DNA of 64,000 nt from CAYTGM01 sp964437365 (lineage in GTDB: Bacteria > Sumerlaeota > Sumerlaeia > SLMS01), in NCBI GenBank assembly GCA_964437365.1, contig CAYTGM010000006.1, positions 124,001-188,000 on the forward strand. The letters run 5' to 3'. Both the position numbers and the translations under genes were made by a program. How positions within the stretch are numbered: position 1 is the first letter of the stretch; every line of letters begins with the position of its first letter. Under the pieces are notes generated by a model. It was not told the origin of the DNA. It saw only the letters and a list, made by a program, of their open reading frames with translations, and made no database searches. This document shows positions 6,896 to 15,652 of this stretch, in pieces.

Positions 6896-9289
6896 ATGGC
6901 CAAGAAACGAAAGAAAACACCATCAAGACGTGGCAGGAACCTGTCCAAACCTGAATTCTTTATTGATCGCGAGCTCTCATGGCTGGCCTTCAACGACCGA
7001 GTTGTTGAAGAAGCAGAAGATACAACGACGCCAACTCTTGAGAGGCTTCGATTTCTGGGTATAGCTGTAAATAACCTTGATGAGTTTTTTATGGTGCGTG
7101 TTTCCGGTATTCAGGAACAGGTGCGTGCAAAGGTTAAGAAGAAAAACCAGGCCGGCTTTTCACCGATTGACCAGTTTCATCGTGTCCATGAAAAAGCCCA
7201 TGAACAGGTAACACGTATATATAAGTGCTACCGGGATCACGTCCTCCCTGCCCTGCAGGAAGAAGGAATCTATCTTCGCAATATTAAGGACTTAACTCGC
7301 CCGCAAAGAAACTTTGTCCGGCAATTCTTTGACCGAGAAGTATTTCCTGTTCTCACCCCTCTTGGCATCGATTCAGGACACCCCTTTCCTCACCTGCGAA
7401 ACCTCTCGCTTAACCTTGCTGTGCGATTGGACTACCCCACTCGACGCAGACCTGATGCTGACTGGCTGTTTGCTGTTGTCCAAGTCCCGACAGTTCTTGA
7501 TCGACTTGTCAGGCTTCCCAGTAAGGAAGGGGTCTATGAGTTCCTCCTGCTCGAAGAACTTATCGCCGAAGAAATCAAGCTCCTTTTCCCGGGTGTGAAG
7601 GTTCGAGAAGTCTGTTCTTTCCGAGTGACGAGAGATGCGGATATTGAATTCGCGGAGGAAGAGGCAGATGACCTTCTCAAAACGATTGAGGAAGAACTGC
7701 GTCGACGTGAGAGAGGCAGTGCTGTTCGCTTGGGCATTGAGAAAAAAGCGAGCCCTGAGTTGGTCAATGAACTCTGCCATACTCTCGACCTTGAAGATTT
7801 TCAGGTCTATGCTCAGGATGGGCCAATTAACCTGAACGAAATGGCGAAGATTACAAGTATCGTAGATAGACGCGACCTCAAATTTCCTTCATTTACTCCA
7901 GCAACACGGGAACCATTGAGAAGTGAAGAAGATATTTTCACTGCCGTTGCAAGACAGGACGTTTTGCTTCACCACCCATTTGAATCATTTACACCAGTCG
8001 TTGAATTCATCGAGGCAGCAGCAAAAGATCCGAATGTTCTGGCGATCAAGCAGACGATGTATAGAACCTCGGGTGATTCGAAAATCATCAAGGCACTGAT
8101 GGCAGCGGCGGACAATGGCAAACAAGTTGCCGCACTCATGGAGCTGAAAGCTCGTTTTGACGAAGAGAACAACATCGAATGGGCCAAAAAGATGGAAAAG
8201 GCCGGTGTACATGTTGTTTATGGACTCGTAGGTTTAAAGACTCATGCGAAAACCTGCCTTGTGGTAAGAAAAGAGCCCGGTGGCTTACGTCGCTATATCC
8301 ACCTGGGCACCGGTAATTATAACCCGATAACAGCAAAAGTCTATACAGACATCGGGTTACTTACCTGTGATGCCGATCTTTGTGATGATGCCACTGAGCT
8401 GTTTAATCTGCTGACGGGCTACTCACGTATGCCCCACTGGCGTAAAATGGTCATCGCCCCAACTCACATGCGTCAGACTTTCCTCAAGCTTATCGATAAA
8501 GAAATTCGGAAAGCGAAGAAAGGGAATAAAGGGCGCGTGCGTGCGAAAATGAATTCCCTCGTGGATGCGGGAATCATTACAAAGCTGTATGAGGCATCGC
8601 GAGCCGGCGTTAAGATCGAACTCTTTGTAAGAGGGATCTGCTGCCTGAGACCAGGCATGGACGATGTTTCAAAGAACATTAAGGTCTACTCAATCGTTGA
8701 TCAGTTTCTGGAACACTCAAGGGTCTATATATTTGGTGAGAGCCCCGACGAACAGATATTTCTTTCTTCGGCAGATTGGATGCCAAGAAACCTTGACCGT
8801 CGTATAGAAACTCTCTTTCCCATCGAAAGCAAGGCGCTGAGAGATCGCATCATTGAAGAAGTCTGGGAACCATGCATTAAAGACAATGTGAAGAAGAGAG
8901 AACTTCAATCAGACGGTAACTATAAGCGTCGAAAGACTCGGGGTACTCCCTACCGTGCACAAAAAGAGCTCCTGCTTCTGGAGGACAAAATCAAGGAGGA
9001 GATTCATCTTGAAGAAACAAGAAATGAGATTCTTGTCTCTCCATCGAACAACCTTGTTACTTTCGGCGAAGACAAAAAGGTTCCTCTGACGCCTGCTAAA
9101 CCAGCAGCAAGAGATATGAAAGTTCCCAAGAAGTCAGAGGCTGAGGACAAGCTACTGGAAATTATGACTCTGACTAAGAGCGACAAGATGCCTGACTTAA
9201 CGAATAACAATAAACCCAAAGAGGAACAATCAGGTTCCGATCAGGTAGCCCAGGAGAAAAAGAACAAAGAGAACGGTAAACAGAAATGA
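6896..9289 (+). CDS. ppk1: Polyphosphate kinase 1
   Basis: PPK1 reversibly polymerises the gamma-phosphate of ATP into inorganic polyphosphate. The 797-residue protein starts with a basic tail and then the PPK N-terminal motif FIDRELSWLAFNDRVVEEA. The catalytic PLD-like half shows H450 in LKTHAK (equivalent to the phosphorylated His of E. coli PPK), YIHLGTGNYNP, and H607 in EHSRVYIFG. The kinase core ends near residue 690. The last hundred or so residues are an unusual Lys/Glu-rich, probably disordered extension ending in EQSGSDQVAQEKKNKENGK. No exopolyphosphatase gene is adjacent. It converges with the ABC permease gene 12 bases downstream, and no clear terminator is seen between them. Confidence 0.95.
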   Translation: MAKKRKKTPSRRGRNLSKPEFFIDRELSWLAFNDRVVEEAEDTTTPTLERLRFLGIAVNNLDEFFMVRVSGIQEQVRAKVKKKNQAGFSPIDQFHRVHEKAHEQVTRIYKCYRDHVLPALQEEGIYLRNIKDLTRPQRNFVRQFFDREVFPVLTPLGIDSGHPFPHLRNLSLNLAVRLDYPTRRRPDADWLFAVVQVPTVLDRLVRLPSKEGVYEFLLLEELIAEEIKLLFPGVKVREVCSFRVTRDADIEFAEEEADDLLKTIEEELRRRERGSAVRLGIEKKASPELVNELCHTLDLEDFQVYAQDGPINLNEMAKITSIVDRRDLKFPSFTPATREPLRSEEDIFTAVARQDVLLHHPFESFTPVVEFIEAAAKDPNVLAIKQTMYRTSGDSKIIKALMAAADNGKQVAALMELKARFDEENNIEWAKKMEKAGVHVVYGLVGLKTHAKTCLVVRKEPGGLRRYIHLGTGNYNPITAKVYTDIGLLTCDADLCDDATELFNLLTGYSRMPHWRKMVIAPTHMRQTFLKLIDKEIRKAKKGNKGRVRAKMNSLVDAGIITKLYEASRAGVKIELFVRGICCLRPGMDDVSKNIKVYSIVDQFLEHSRVYIFGESPDEQIFLSSADWMPRNLDRRIETLFPIESKALRDRIIEEVWEPCIKDNVKKRELQSDGNYKRRKTRGTPYRAQKELLLLEDKIKEEIHLEETRNEILVSPSNNLVTFGEDKKVPLTPAKPAARDMKVPKKSEAEDKLLEIMTLTKSDKMPDLTNNNKPKEEQSGSDQVAQEKKNKENGKQK

Positions 9290-9301
9290 TGTTTCCCAAC
9301 A

Positions 9302-10489
9302 TCACTTAAGTCCCGTGCGTGCAATACCTTCGATAAAGAACCGCTGGAGGAAGAAAAACAGTATCACAATGGGCAGGATCGCAAAACAGCTTGCTGCCAT
9401 GAGTATGTGAAACTCAGAGCCTGCTTCATCATTAAGATTCTGAAGTCCAACCATGAGCGTTCTCTTTGTTGGAGTACTGGTCACAATCAATGGCCACAGG
9501 AGAGAGTTCCAGTTGTTCAGAAAATCAAAGATGCCTGCTGTGATAAATACTGGTTTTGAGAGAGGAACCACTACCTGCCAGAGATAACGGAAGCGTGAGG
9601 CTCCATCTATACGAGCAGCATCCCAGAGATCGTCAGGAATCGTCATGAAAAACTGACGCATCAGGAAGATGGTAAAGACAGAAGCCAACCAGGGCACGAC
9701 AAGGGCCGCATAGGTATCAAGTAGCCCCAGGGAAGAAAGTATAAGGAAGTTCGGGATCAGGAGGACTTGTCCAGGGACCATCATCGTTGCCAGAACAACA
9801 TAGAACAGCACTGTCTTTCCGAAGAATTGCAGCCTTGCGAAGGCGAAAGCAGCAAGTGCAGACGTGATCAGCGTCCCTGCGGTTGCGAAAATACTGGTAA
9901 AGATCGATACCATAAAGTAGTTAAAGAAGTTAGCCTGCCCACGACTTGTCAATTCAGGCCGGTACCAGGCTCGCCGATAGTTCTTCAGGTCGAATGAAAA
10001 AACAGACGATGTTTCAAATCGTACGGGATCTATACGAAAGATCGCAGCCTCATTTGCTACCTCCCGCGTAGTTGTATAACCCGACTCCTCAACTTCCTGA
10101 AAGGTGTATTCGCTCTCGGGTACAACGCGTATCTCCTGACCAACCTCTCGTTGAGTTTCAAGTGCAATGACTTCAACAGGCTCACCGGTATCGGGATGAG
10201 TGACTGTAATTTGCTGGCGGGAAGGTGTCCACACAGGTGGAGATGCAGCAGCTGTAGTCCCGTCTTTGAAGGAAGTGACGACCATCCAATAAAAAGGGAT
10301 GACCATTATAAGAGCGCCAAGGGATAACAATTCATAGATGAATGACTTACGGGCAAGGCTTCTCACTTTATCTGATTTAGAGACGAACAGCGTCAGTGTG
10401 ATGACAATGTTCACGATAAGAAAAACCAGAAATGCAAACTGCAGATAGAAGTTACCACCGCTGTTTGCAAGAAGTGAAAGAGATGTCAT
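9302..10489 (-). CDS. Sugar-type ABC transporter permease (MalG/UgpE-like) with a soluble insertion
   Basis: This is the inner-membrane permease subunit of a carbohydrate-type importer (BPD_transp_1). The C-terminal two thirds hold about six membrane helices and the EAA loop DAARIDGASRFRYLWQVVVP, which docks the ATPase. The 395-residue length exceeds the usual 270-300 residues for two reasons: an additional N-terminal membrane segment, and a polar insertion of about 100 residues (roughly 75-175, rich in Glu, Val and Thr) after the 'WMVVTSFKDG' element. The ATG overlaps the stop of the upstream permease gene (ATGA). No binding protein or ATPase gene is present in the pair, so the substrate is unknown. 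Confidence 0.88.
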   Translation of the reverse strand: MTSLSLLANSGGNFYLQFAFLVFLIVNIVITLTLFVSKSDKVRSLARKSFIYELLSLGALIMVIPFYWMVVTSFKDGTTAAASPPVWTPSRQQITVTHPDTGEPVEVIALETQREVGQEIRVVPESEYTFQEVEESGYTTTREVANEAAIFRIDPVRFETSSVFSFDLKNYRRAWYRPELTSRGQANFFNYFMVSIFTSIFATAGTLITSALAAFAFARLQFFGKTVLFYVVLATMMVPGQVLLIPNFLILSSLGLLDTYAALVVPWLASVFTIFLMRQFFMTIPDDLWDAARIDGASRFRYLWQVVVPLSKPVFITAGIFDFLNNWNSLLWPLIVTSTPTKRTLMVGLQNLNDEAGSEFHILMAASCFAILPIVILFFFLQRFFIEGIARTGLK

Positions 10490-11505
10490 TGGCCGTACTC
10501 CACGCGCTTCCCGAGGAGTCTATTCTGTAAAAGAGTCAGCAGGAGAATGATCAATGTCAGTATATACGCCAGTGATGCGGCGTAGCTTAATTTCCACTCG
10601 CCGGTGAAGCCTTCCTGATAGAGCATCATCACCAAAGGGGTTGTTGTATTATCCGGACCACCATTAGGGGTCATCATGAACTGAGGCACGAAAACCTTAA
10701 AGGCTCCAATCATGGAGATAATAAGAAGGAAGAAAGAAACGGGGCTCAGAAGCGGGAAGGTAATGGCCTTAAACTTTTGCCAGCTGTTGGCGCCATCGAT
10801 TGAAGCTGCCTCGTAGAGAGATCGATCTATGTTCTGAAGTCCTGCCAGAAAGATCACCATGAAGTATCCAATATCTCTCCACACTGAAGTGATAACAATA
10901 CATGCAAGTGAAAGGGAGGGGCCTCGAAACAGGTTCTCAAGCCCAAGCGGCATGCTGGGTATACTTGAACCGGTTATCGGTGTGATCAGAAACATCTCCC
11001 AGATCCCTCGAGGTTCCTCAAGCCACTCGAGACGCCAGGGGGTACTCATTCCCAGTAAATCTTCTGAAACCAGGGCAAGAAGCCAGTTTCCTATACCGTA
11101 CTCTCGATGAAAGAGATACTTGAAGACGATGGCAATGGCGACCCAGGTTGTGATATATGGTAGAAAATAGAGCGTACGAAAGAAGCCACGGCCACTTATC
11201 TGGCTGTTTAACAGCATGGCTGCAAACAGCGCTAACACGAGTGTGGGGGGAACCGAATAGAGAACATAATTGATTGTATTCCAAAGAGTTTGCTGAAAGG
11301 CCTCATCCTGAAAGGCGATGGTATACTGCCTTAAGCCGACAAAGCTCATCTCATCCACAGGTTTAAGGGCTGTGATATTCCCGAAACTCATGAGGAAGGA
11401 GACAAGAACGGGTAAGAACCAGAATATGGTCAGCACTGTTAATGCAGGAAGCAGATAGCAGTAAGCTTCAAGTGACTCTCTGAATTTACTGTTCTTCGAG
11501 ATCAT
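10486..11505 (-). CDS. Sugar-type ABC transporter permease (UgpA/LacF-like)
   Basis: This is the partner permease of the gene at 9302-10489. About six membrane helices are visible, starting with YLLPALTVLTIFWFLPVLVSF, with the EAA loop YEAASIDGANSWQKFKAITF. A polar insertion lies between the second and third helix groups (around residues 155-200). Frames upstream remain open to a TTG at 11547, but the ATG at 11505 (MISKNSKFRESLE) is the natural N-terminus for this family; it has no strong Shine-Dalgarno sequence. The substrate-binding protein and ATPase that the complex needs must be encoded elsewhere. Confidence 0.88.
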   Translation of the reverse strand: MISKNSKFRESLEAYCYLLPALTVLTIFWFLPVLVSFLMSFGNITALKPVDEMSFVGLRQYTIAFQDEAFQQTLWNTINYVLYSVPPTLVLALFAAMLLNSQISGRGFFRTLYFLPYITTWVAIAIVFKYLFHREYGIGNWLLALVSEDLLGMSTPWRLEWLEEPRGIWEMFLITPITGSSIPSMPLGLENLFRGPSLSLACIVITSVWRDIGYFMVIFLAGLQNIDRSLYEAASIDGANSWQKFKAITFPLLSPVSFFLLIISMIGAFKVFVPQFMMTPNGGPDNTTTPLVMMLYQEGFTGEWKLSYAASLAYILTLIILLLTLLQNRLLGKRVEYGQ

Positions 11506-11715
11506 TCCGTTAATTAACAAGAGGGAAGCGTTAGGATTGCAGGACAACCAGAATCAACGGAGTCTTGTGGTTGAGCTTCTGGTGAAACGCAAGTGACATT
11601 TGACCTGCCGTGTGAGGTTTGGACCATGACCCATCAACCATCACTGAAGTTTAAGTTCCGGCTGAATAAATGTACGGCTGCTTAAGTAACAAACGACACT
11701 TACTGGAGACAAGAC

Positions 11716-12108
11716 ATGAACTCGTTTATACCATTTCTACTCGTTGCATTTGGGGGAAGTCTGGGAGCTATTTGTCGATTCGCGATCACTGCTTTCTTTC
11801 AGGGCAAAGATAACATTGGTGGAGTCATCTTCGGAACGTTCCTGGTCAATATGCTGGGATGCTTCGTGATTGGACTTGCCGGGACTGCGGTGATGGAGAA
11901 GTACTTTGAACAGGGAGAAATCTTTCGATATATCGTTGTTGTAGGTTTTCTTGGATCCTTGACAACATTCTCGACGTTTGCCTACGAGAATCATGCACTC
12001 ATGACCTCCGGGGCATTTTTCTGGCCAGCTGTCTATACAGGAACCAGTGTTGGGCTTGGTCTTCTGCTCGTGCGCGGTGGTGCTAACCTGTATTATTTTC
12101 TGACTTGA
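11716..12108 (+). CDS. crcB: Fluoride channel CrcB/Fluc
   Basis: CrcB is a small dual-topology membrane channel that exports fluoride. The 130-residue protein has four hydrophobic helices and the family motifs GGSLGAICRF, GTFLVNMLGCFVIG and GFLGSLTTFSTFAYE, the last with the Phe-box and polar-track residues. It is a single full-length copy, implying a homodimer. I looked in the 168 bases upstream for a fluoride riboswitch and saw no convincing match. An ACTGGAG precedes the ATG at slightly long spacing. It is divergent from the permease pair and convergent with the next gene. Confidence 0.93.
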   Translation: MNSFIPFLLVAFGGSLGAICRFAITAFFQGKDNIGGVIFGTFLVNMLGCFVIGLAGTAVMEKYFEQGEIFRYIVVVGFLGSLTTFSTFAYENHALMTSGAFFWPAVYTGTSVGLGLLLVRGGANLYYFLT

Positions 12109-12113
12109 AGCAC

Positions 12114-13322
12114 TTATACTCCCCTGCCAATATGCTGGGTACACTTCTTCTGGGCTTCCTCGTACCTTGCACCTCCCTCTGACCATAGACCGTTATTATA
12201 CTCGTCGAGGAGCTGTTGGGCTTCTGGATCATCTGGGTCCATACGGACCCAGGTTTCAAGCGACTCACGAGCTTTAGGAACGCCCATGTGGAGAAGAGCC
12301 AGCGATTCTCCTCTCCATGCTCTAGCGTCATCGCGATTATTGTGTAAATACATCTGATATCCATTTAATGCATCCAGATATCGACCTTTGTTCAAAAGAG
12401 TTTCGTATCTCTGAAGCACTTTCGGCTGATTTGACTCTTCTTCCTCGAGGGCTTCTCTTATTTCTCTCGAGCTCTTCTCTCCAAGTATTGCTGCTATGAG
12501 CAAATCCTGTCGGTCAAGAGAGCTGAGAAGAAGATGAATAGACGCTGGCAGGCCGATGATCGTGAAAGCGAGCACCGTGGCGAGTGCAGCTCGAAGGAAG
12601 GACTCCCGAGGGATGATCGTTAACATAACGAAGCTCGCCTCAGTTGCTTTCATCCACCCGCAGTCGCGCCTCAACATCACCGGCATTGTATAGAGCTGAG
12701 GAAAAAAGGCAAATAACCAGAGTCCAGCTACCGCAAAAGTAATAGCAGCCACGTAGGAGACGACTGGGGGTAGCTTTAGCACGTCGAGAAAAACAAAATA
12801 GCTGAAATAGGATAGCAGCAGAACTGAGAATACCACCATCGCGAGAACGAGAGTCCAACCGGCTGTACCAAGCACACCAACCCTTTCAGCAGCATATCCC
12901 ATTTCTTTGACAACATCTTTGGTTTTGTAGCGCCCTCTGGTTCTGACTCGATGTACGACACGAAATGTCCCTAAAACTGTAATGGAAAGCAGAAAACCTG
13001 TGGCAAGCAGGGTGAAGAATGAATAGAATCGTAAGATGACAGGCCACTCTTCAAAGCTGATCAGAATCGATGGATGGATGGTTTCAAAGGAGACGTAAAC
13101 CCACGACAACCAGATCGAGAGAAAGAAGGCTACAGCAAGCAAACCAACCAGAACCTGAACGAGAAGAGGAATGATGGTTCTTCCTCCACAGATTTTCAGA
13201 AACTCAAGAGAGTTTTTAACCTGCAATCTGAAGGGTATGGGATCCAGCTTTTGTCGAATCTGCTGGTATGGTCCTGATCTCTTGTCGCTCGCCACGCTAC
13301 GACTGCACCTCCTCTTTTGCAT
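12114..13322 (-). CDS. Multi-pass membrane protein with a C-terminal TPR-like segment
   Basis: This 402-residue protein is not a family I recognise. The first 280 residues contain about six hydrophobic helices arranged in pairs (for example IIPLLVQVLVGLLAVAFF and VLAMVVFSVLLLSYFSYF). A soluble helical tail follows, with TPR-like spacing (ALNGYQMYLHNNRDDARAWR, ALLHMGVPKARESLETWV, DPDDPEAQQLLDEY). This suggests a membrane-anchored scaffold, facing the cytoplasm if the basic N-terminus is inside. The ATG at 13322 is preferred over the TTG just before it. It ends 5 bases from the crcB stop, tail to tail. Function unknown. Confidence 0.7.
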   Translation of the reverse strand: MQKRRCSRSVASDKRSGPYQQIRQKLDPIPFRLQVKNSLEFLKICGGRTIIPLLVQVLVGLLAVAFFLSIWLSWVYVSFETIHPSILISFEEWPVILRFYSFFTLLATGFLLSITVLGTFRVVHRVRTRGRYKTKDVVKEMGYAAERVGVLGTAGWTLVLAMVVFSVLLLSYFSYFVFLDVLKLPPVVSYVAAITFAVAGLWLFAFFPQLYTMPVMLRRDCGWMKATEASFVMLTIIPRESFLRAALATVLAFTIIGLPASIHLLLSSLDRQDLLIAAILGEKSSREIREALEEEESNQPKVLQRYETLLNKGRYLDALNGYQMYLHNNRDDARAWRGESLALLHMGVPKARESLETWVRMDPDDPEAQQLLDEYNNGLWSEGGARYEEAQKKCTQHIGRGV

Positions 13323-13630
13323 CAATTAAAAGTGACCGAGGTGATGGCTTCCAGCTCAATTCAAGGTTTGTGCAACCATGAAAGACTCTATTTGAAGTAA
13401 AGTTCATCGGATACACCTGGTAACAGATAGATGAAGAATGGATCAGCCAGCCATTCGCTAAGCTTGGACATACAAGGGAACGGATCTCCCAACAATCGAA
13501 ATCAAGGCCGAGTGCTAAAGATCACTTGCTCACCAGAGAGAGCGCCGATAGATGATCGGTATTCTCCTTGAGAGCATGACTTTCAGAGAGAGTTTCATCA
13601 AATCTTATCCTTAAGTGTAAACTAAACTCT
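13323..13630. other. Intergenic region between divergent genes
   Basis: About 300 bases separate the divergent membrane-TPR gene and argS. It must hold both promoters, but I see no convincing gene, operator or T-box-like element. Confidence 0.4.
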
Positions 13631-15430
13631 ATGGCTTCTTCCTCTCCAATTCTGTCCCAGTTTCCTGATTCACTGCACGCACAAATAAACTCATTGCTTG
13701 GCGCGACTTTCGAAAAGCTTGGACTGCCACGTGATCGTGCAATTGCAACTATTTCGCAAAAGCCTGAGCTTGGCGATTTCCAATGCAACGCTGCAATGCC
13801 TCTCGCTAAACAGGAAAAAAAGAACCCTCGAGACCTTGCGCAAGCGATTATAGATGCGATACCTGAGACCGGATTGCTTAAGGAATGTACAATCGCAGGA
13901 CCGGGGTTTATCAACCTGAGAGTCAGCGATGAGTTCCTTGGAGAATTAACGGAGAAAAAAGCTGAGAATCCGGCCTTTGGTGTCGAAAACAAGATATCTC
14001 CGATGAGACTTGTTCTTGATTACGGAGGACCAAACGTTGCAAAAGCGATGCACGTTGGGCATGTCCGCTCCAGTAACATTGGAGATTCTCTACGGCGCAT
14101 CTATACGTTTCTCGGACACGAAGTCATCAGTGATGTCCACCTCGGCGACTGGGGAACACAGATGGGTATGCTGATCGAGGAAGTGAAAAAACACTATCCT
14201 GAACTCCCCTACTTTGATGAGTCATTCGGTGGAGAGTATCCCAAAGAATCGCCTGTATCAATTGAGGACCTTCAACGACTATACCCCGAAGCATCTGCGA
14301 GATGCAAAGAGGACCCAGTAGCTCAAAAGGCAGCTCAGGCCGCAACCGCTCAGTTGCAGGCAGGCAGGCGCGGGTATCGCGCTTTATGGAAGCACTTTGT
14401 GGAAGTGTCCATTGAGGAAGAGAAGAAAGACTTTGAGGCGCTGTCTGTTGAGTTTACTCACTGGTTCGGTGAATCAGATTATCACGATCGCATAGCTCCC
14501 ATGGTTAATCAGCTGAAGCAAAACGGAGTTGCTATCGAAGACGACGGGGCAATCATCATCCCTGTCGCTGAAGAAGGAGATAAAAAAGAGATTCCACCGA
14601 TGCTGTTAGTGAAATCTGATGGTGGATTCCTTTACGGCACAACTGACCTGGCGACAATCCAACAGCGTGTTGAGGACTTCAATCCAGAAGCTATCTACTA
14701 CGTCGTGGACAAGCGCCAGGGAGACCACTTTGAGCAGGTTTTCAGGTCTGCCCGAAAGAGTTCTATCGCAGGTGAGACTTATCTCGAACATGTGAAGTTC
14801 GGAACAATGAACGGACCCGATGGAAAGCCTTTCAAGACTCGCGCTGGCGGAGTGATGAAGCTTGGTGATTTGATTCAATTGATGATCGATGAAGCTCACA
14901 GGAGAATGGATGAAGGGAATGTTGCATCTTCTTTCAGTGACGAAGAGCGTGATTTGGTTGCAAGACAGGTAGGCATTGCCTCGCTCAAGTACGCCGACCT
15001 GGCAAACCCGAGGCAGAACGACTATATTTTCGACCCCGTTAAGTTCACAGCTTTTGAAGGAAAGACTGGGGCCTACCTATGTTACAGCGCCGTCAGAATC
15101 AAGTCGATCTTGAGAAATGCAAAAGAGAACTCAATTAAGACTGGAAAAACTTTGCCGCCCTCCAACCAGCAAGAACGAGATCTCATGATGACCCTCAATT
15201 TGTTTCCCGATGCTCTTGAGTCCTCTGCTGAAAATAGGATGCCGCATCACGTCGCGATCTATGCGTACGATCTGGCAGTGGCTTTCAACCAATTCTATGG
15301 TAAGTGTCATATCCTGAAGGAAACTGATTCCGAACGCCAACAGTCCTGGTTGAGGCTCTGTGAAGTGACGCTGTGCGTGATGAATCAGGCTTTAAATCTT
15401 TTGGGCATTTCTGCTCCTGAGCGAATGTGA
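13631..15430 (+). CDS. argS: Arginyl-tRNA synthetase
   Basis: This cytoplasmic class I aminoacyl-tRNA synthetase charges tRNA-Arg. The 599-residue protein begins with the ArgRS N-terminal tRNA-binding domain (Add1; note GDFQCNAAMPLAKQ and GPGFINLRVS). The HIGH motif HVGH is at residues 141-144 within VAKAMHVGHVRSSNIGD. The degenerate KMSKS region is GKPFKTRAGG, normal for ArgRS. The C-terminal all-helical anticodon-binding DALR domain contains YDLAVAFNQFYGKCHIL. Length and order are typical. The ATG at 13631 gives the expected N-terminus. Confidence 0.96.
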   Translation: MASSSPILSQFPDSLHAQINSLLGATFEKLGLPRDRAIATISQKPELGDFQCNAAMPLAKQEKKNPRDLAQAIIDAIPETGLLKECTIAGPGFINLRVSDEFLGELTEKKAENPAFGVENKISPMRLVLDYGGPNVAKAMHVGHVRSSNIGDSLRRIYTFLGHEVISDVHLGDWGTQMGMLIEEVKKHYPELPYFDESFGGEYPKESPVSIEDLQRLYPEASARCKEDPVAQKAAQAATAQLQAGRRGYRALWKHFVEVSIEEEKKDFEALSVEFTHWFGESDYHDRIAPMVNQLKQNGVAIEDDGAIIIPVAEEGDKKEIPPMLLVKSDGGFLYGTTDLATIQQRVEDFNPEAIYYVVDKRQGDHFEQVFRSARKSSIAGETYLEHVKFGTMNGPDGKPFKTRAGGVMKLGDLIQLMIDEAHRRMDEGNVASSFSDEERDLVARQVGIASLKYADLANPRQNDYIFDPVKFTAFEGKTGAYLCYSAVRIKSILRNAKENSIKTGKTLPPSNQQERDLMMTLNLFPDALESSAENRMPHHVAIYAYDLAVAFNQFYGKCHILKETDSERQQSWLRLCEVTLCVMNQALNLLGISAPERM

Positions 15431-15652
15431 TCAAATCTCTTATTTTCTCATTTATTTTGAATCGCACTCCCAGCACAGAATTCCGTGTATATTCCATTAA
15501 GAAGTCATTTGCTCAACCGCCAAATATCAGGAATACCATGATTTTCTCTTCTCATTAACTTATTTTAGACCTTGACTGGACGCTAACAATTCAACTTGTA
15601 TAACTTTCTAGTGCGGGAGGCAGGCACTAACGAGAGAACAGAGAGAAATTAC

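Noticed and set aside
11548..11715. Possible fluoride riboswitch upstream of crcB
   Set aside because: I looked for the conserved pseudoknot core of the crcB motif and saw no convincing match.
14815..14850. Apparent absence of a KMSKS motif in ArgRS
   Set aside because: A degenerate motif here (GKPFKTRAGG) is normal for arginyl-tRNA synthetases.
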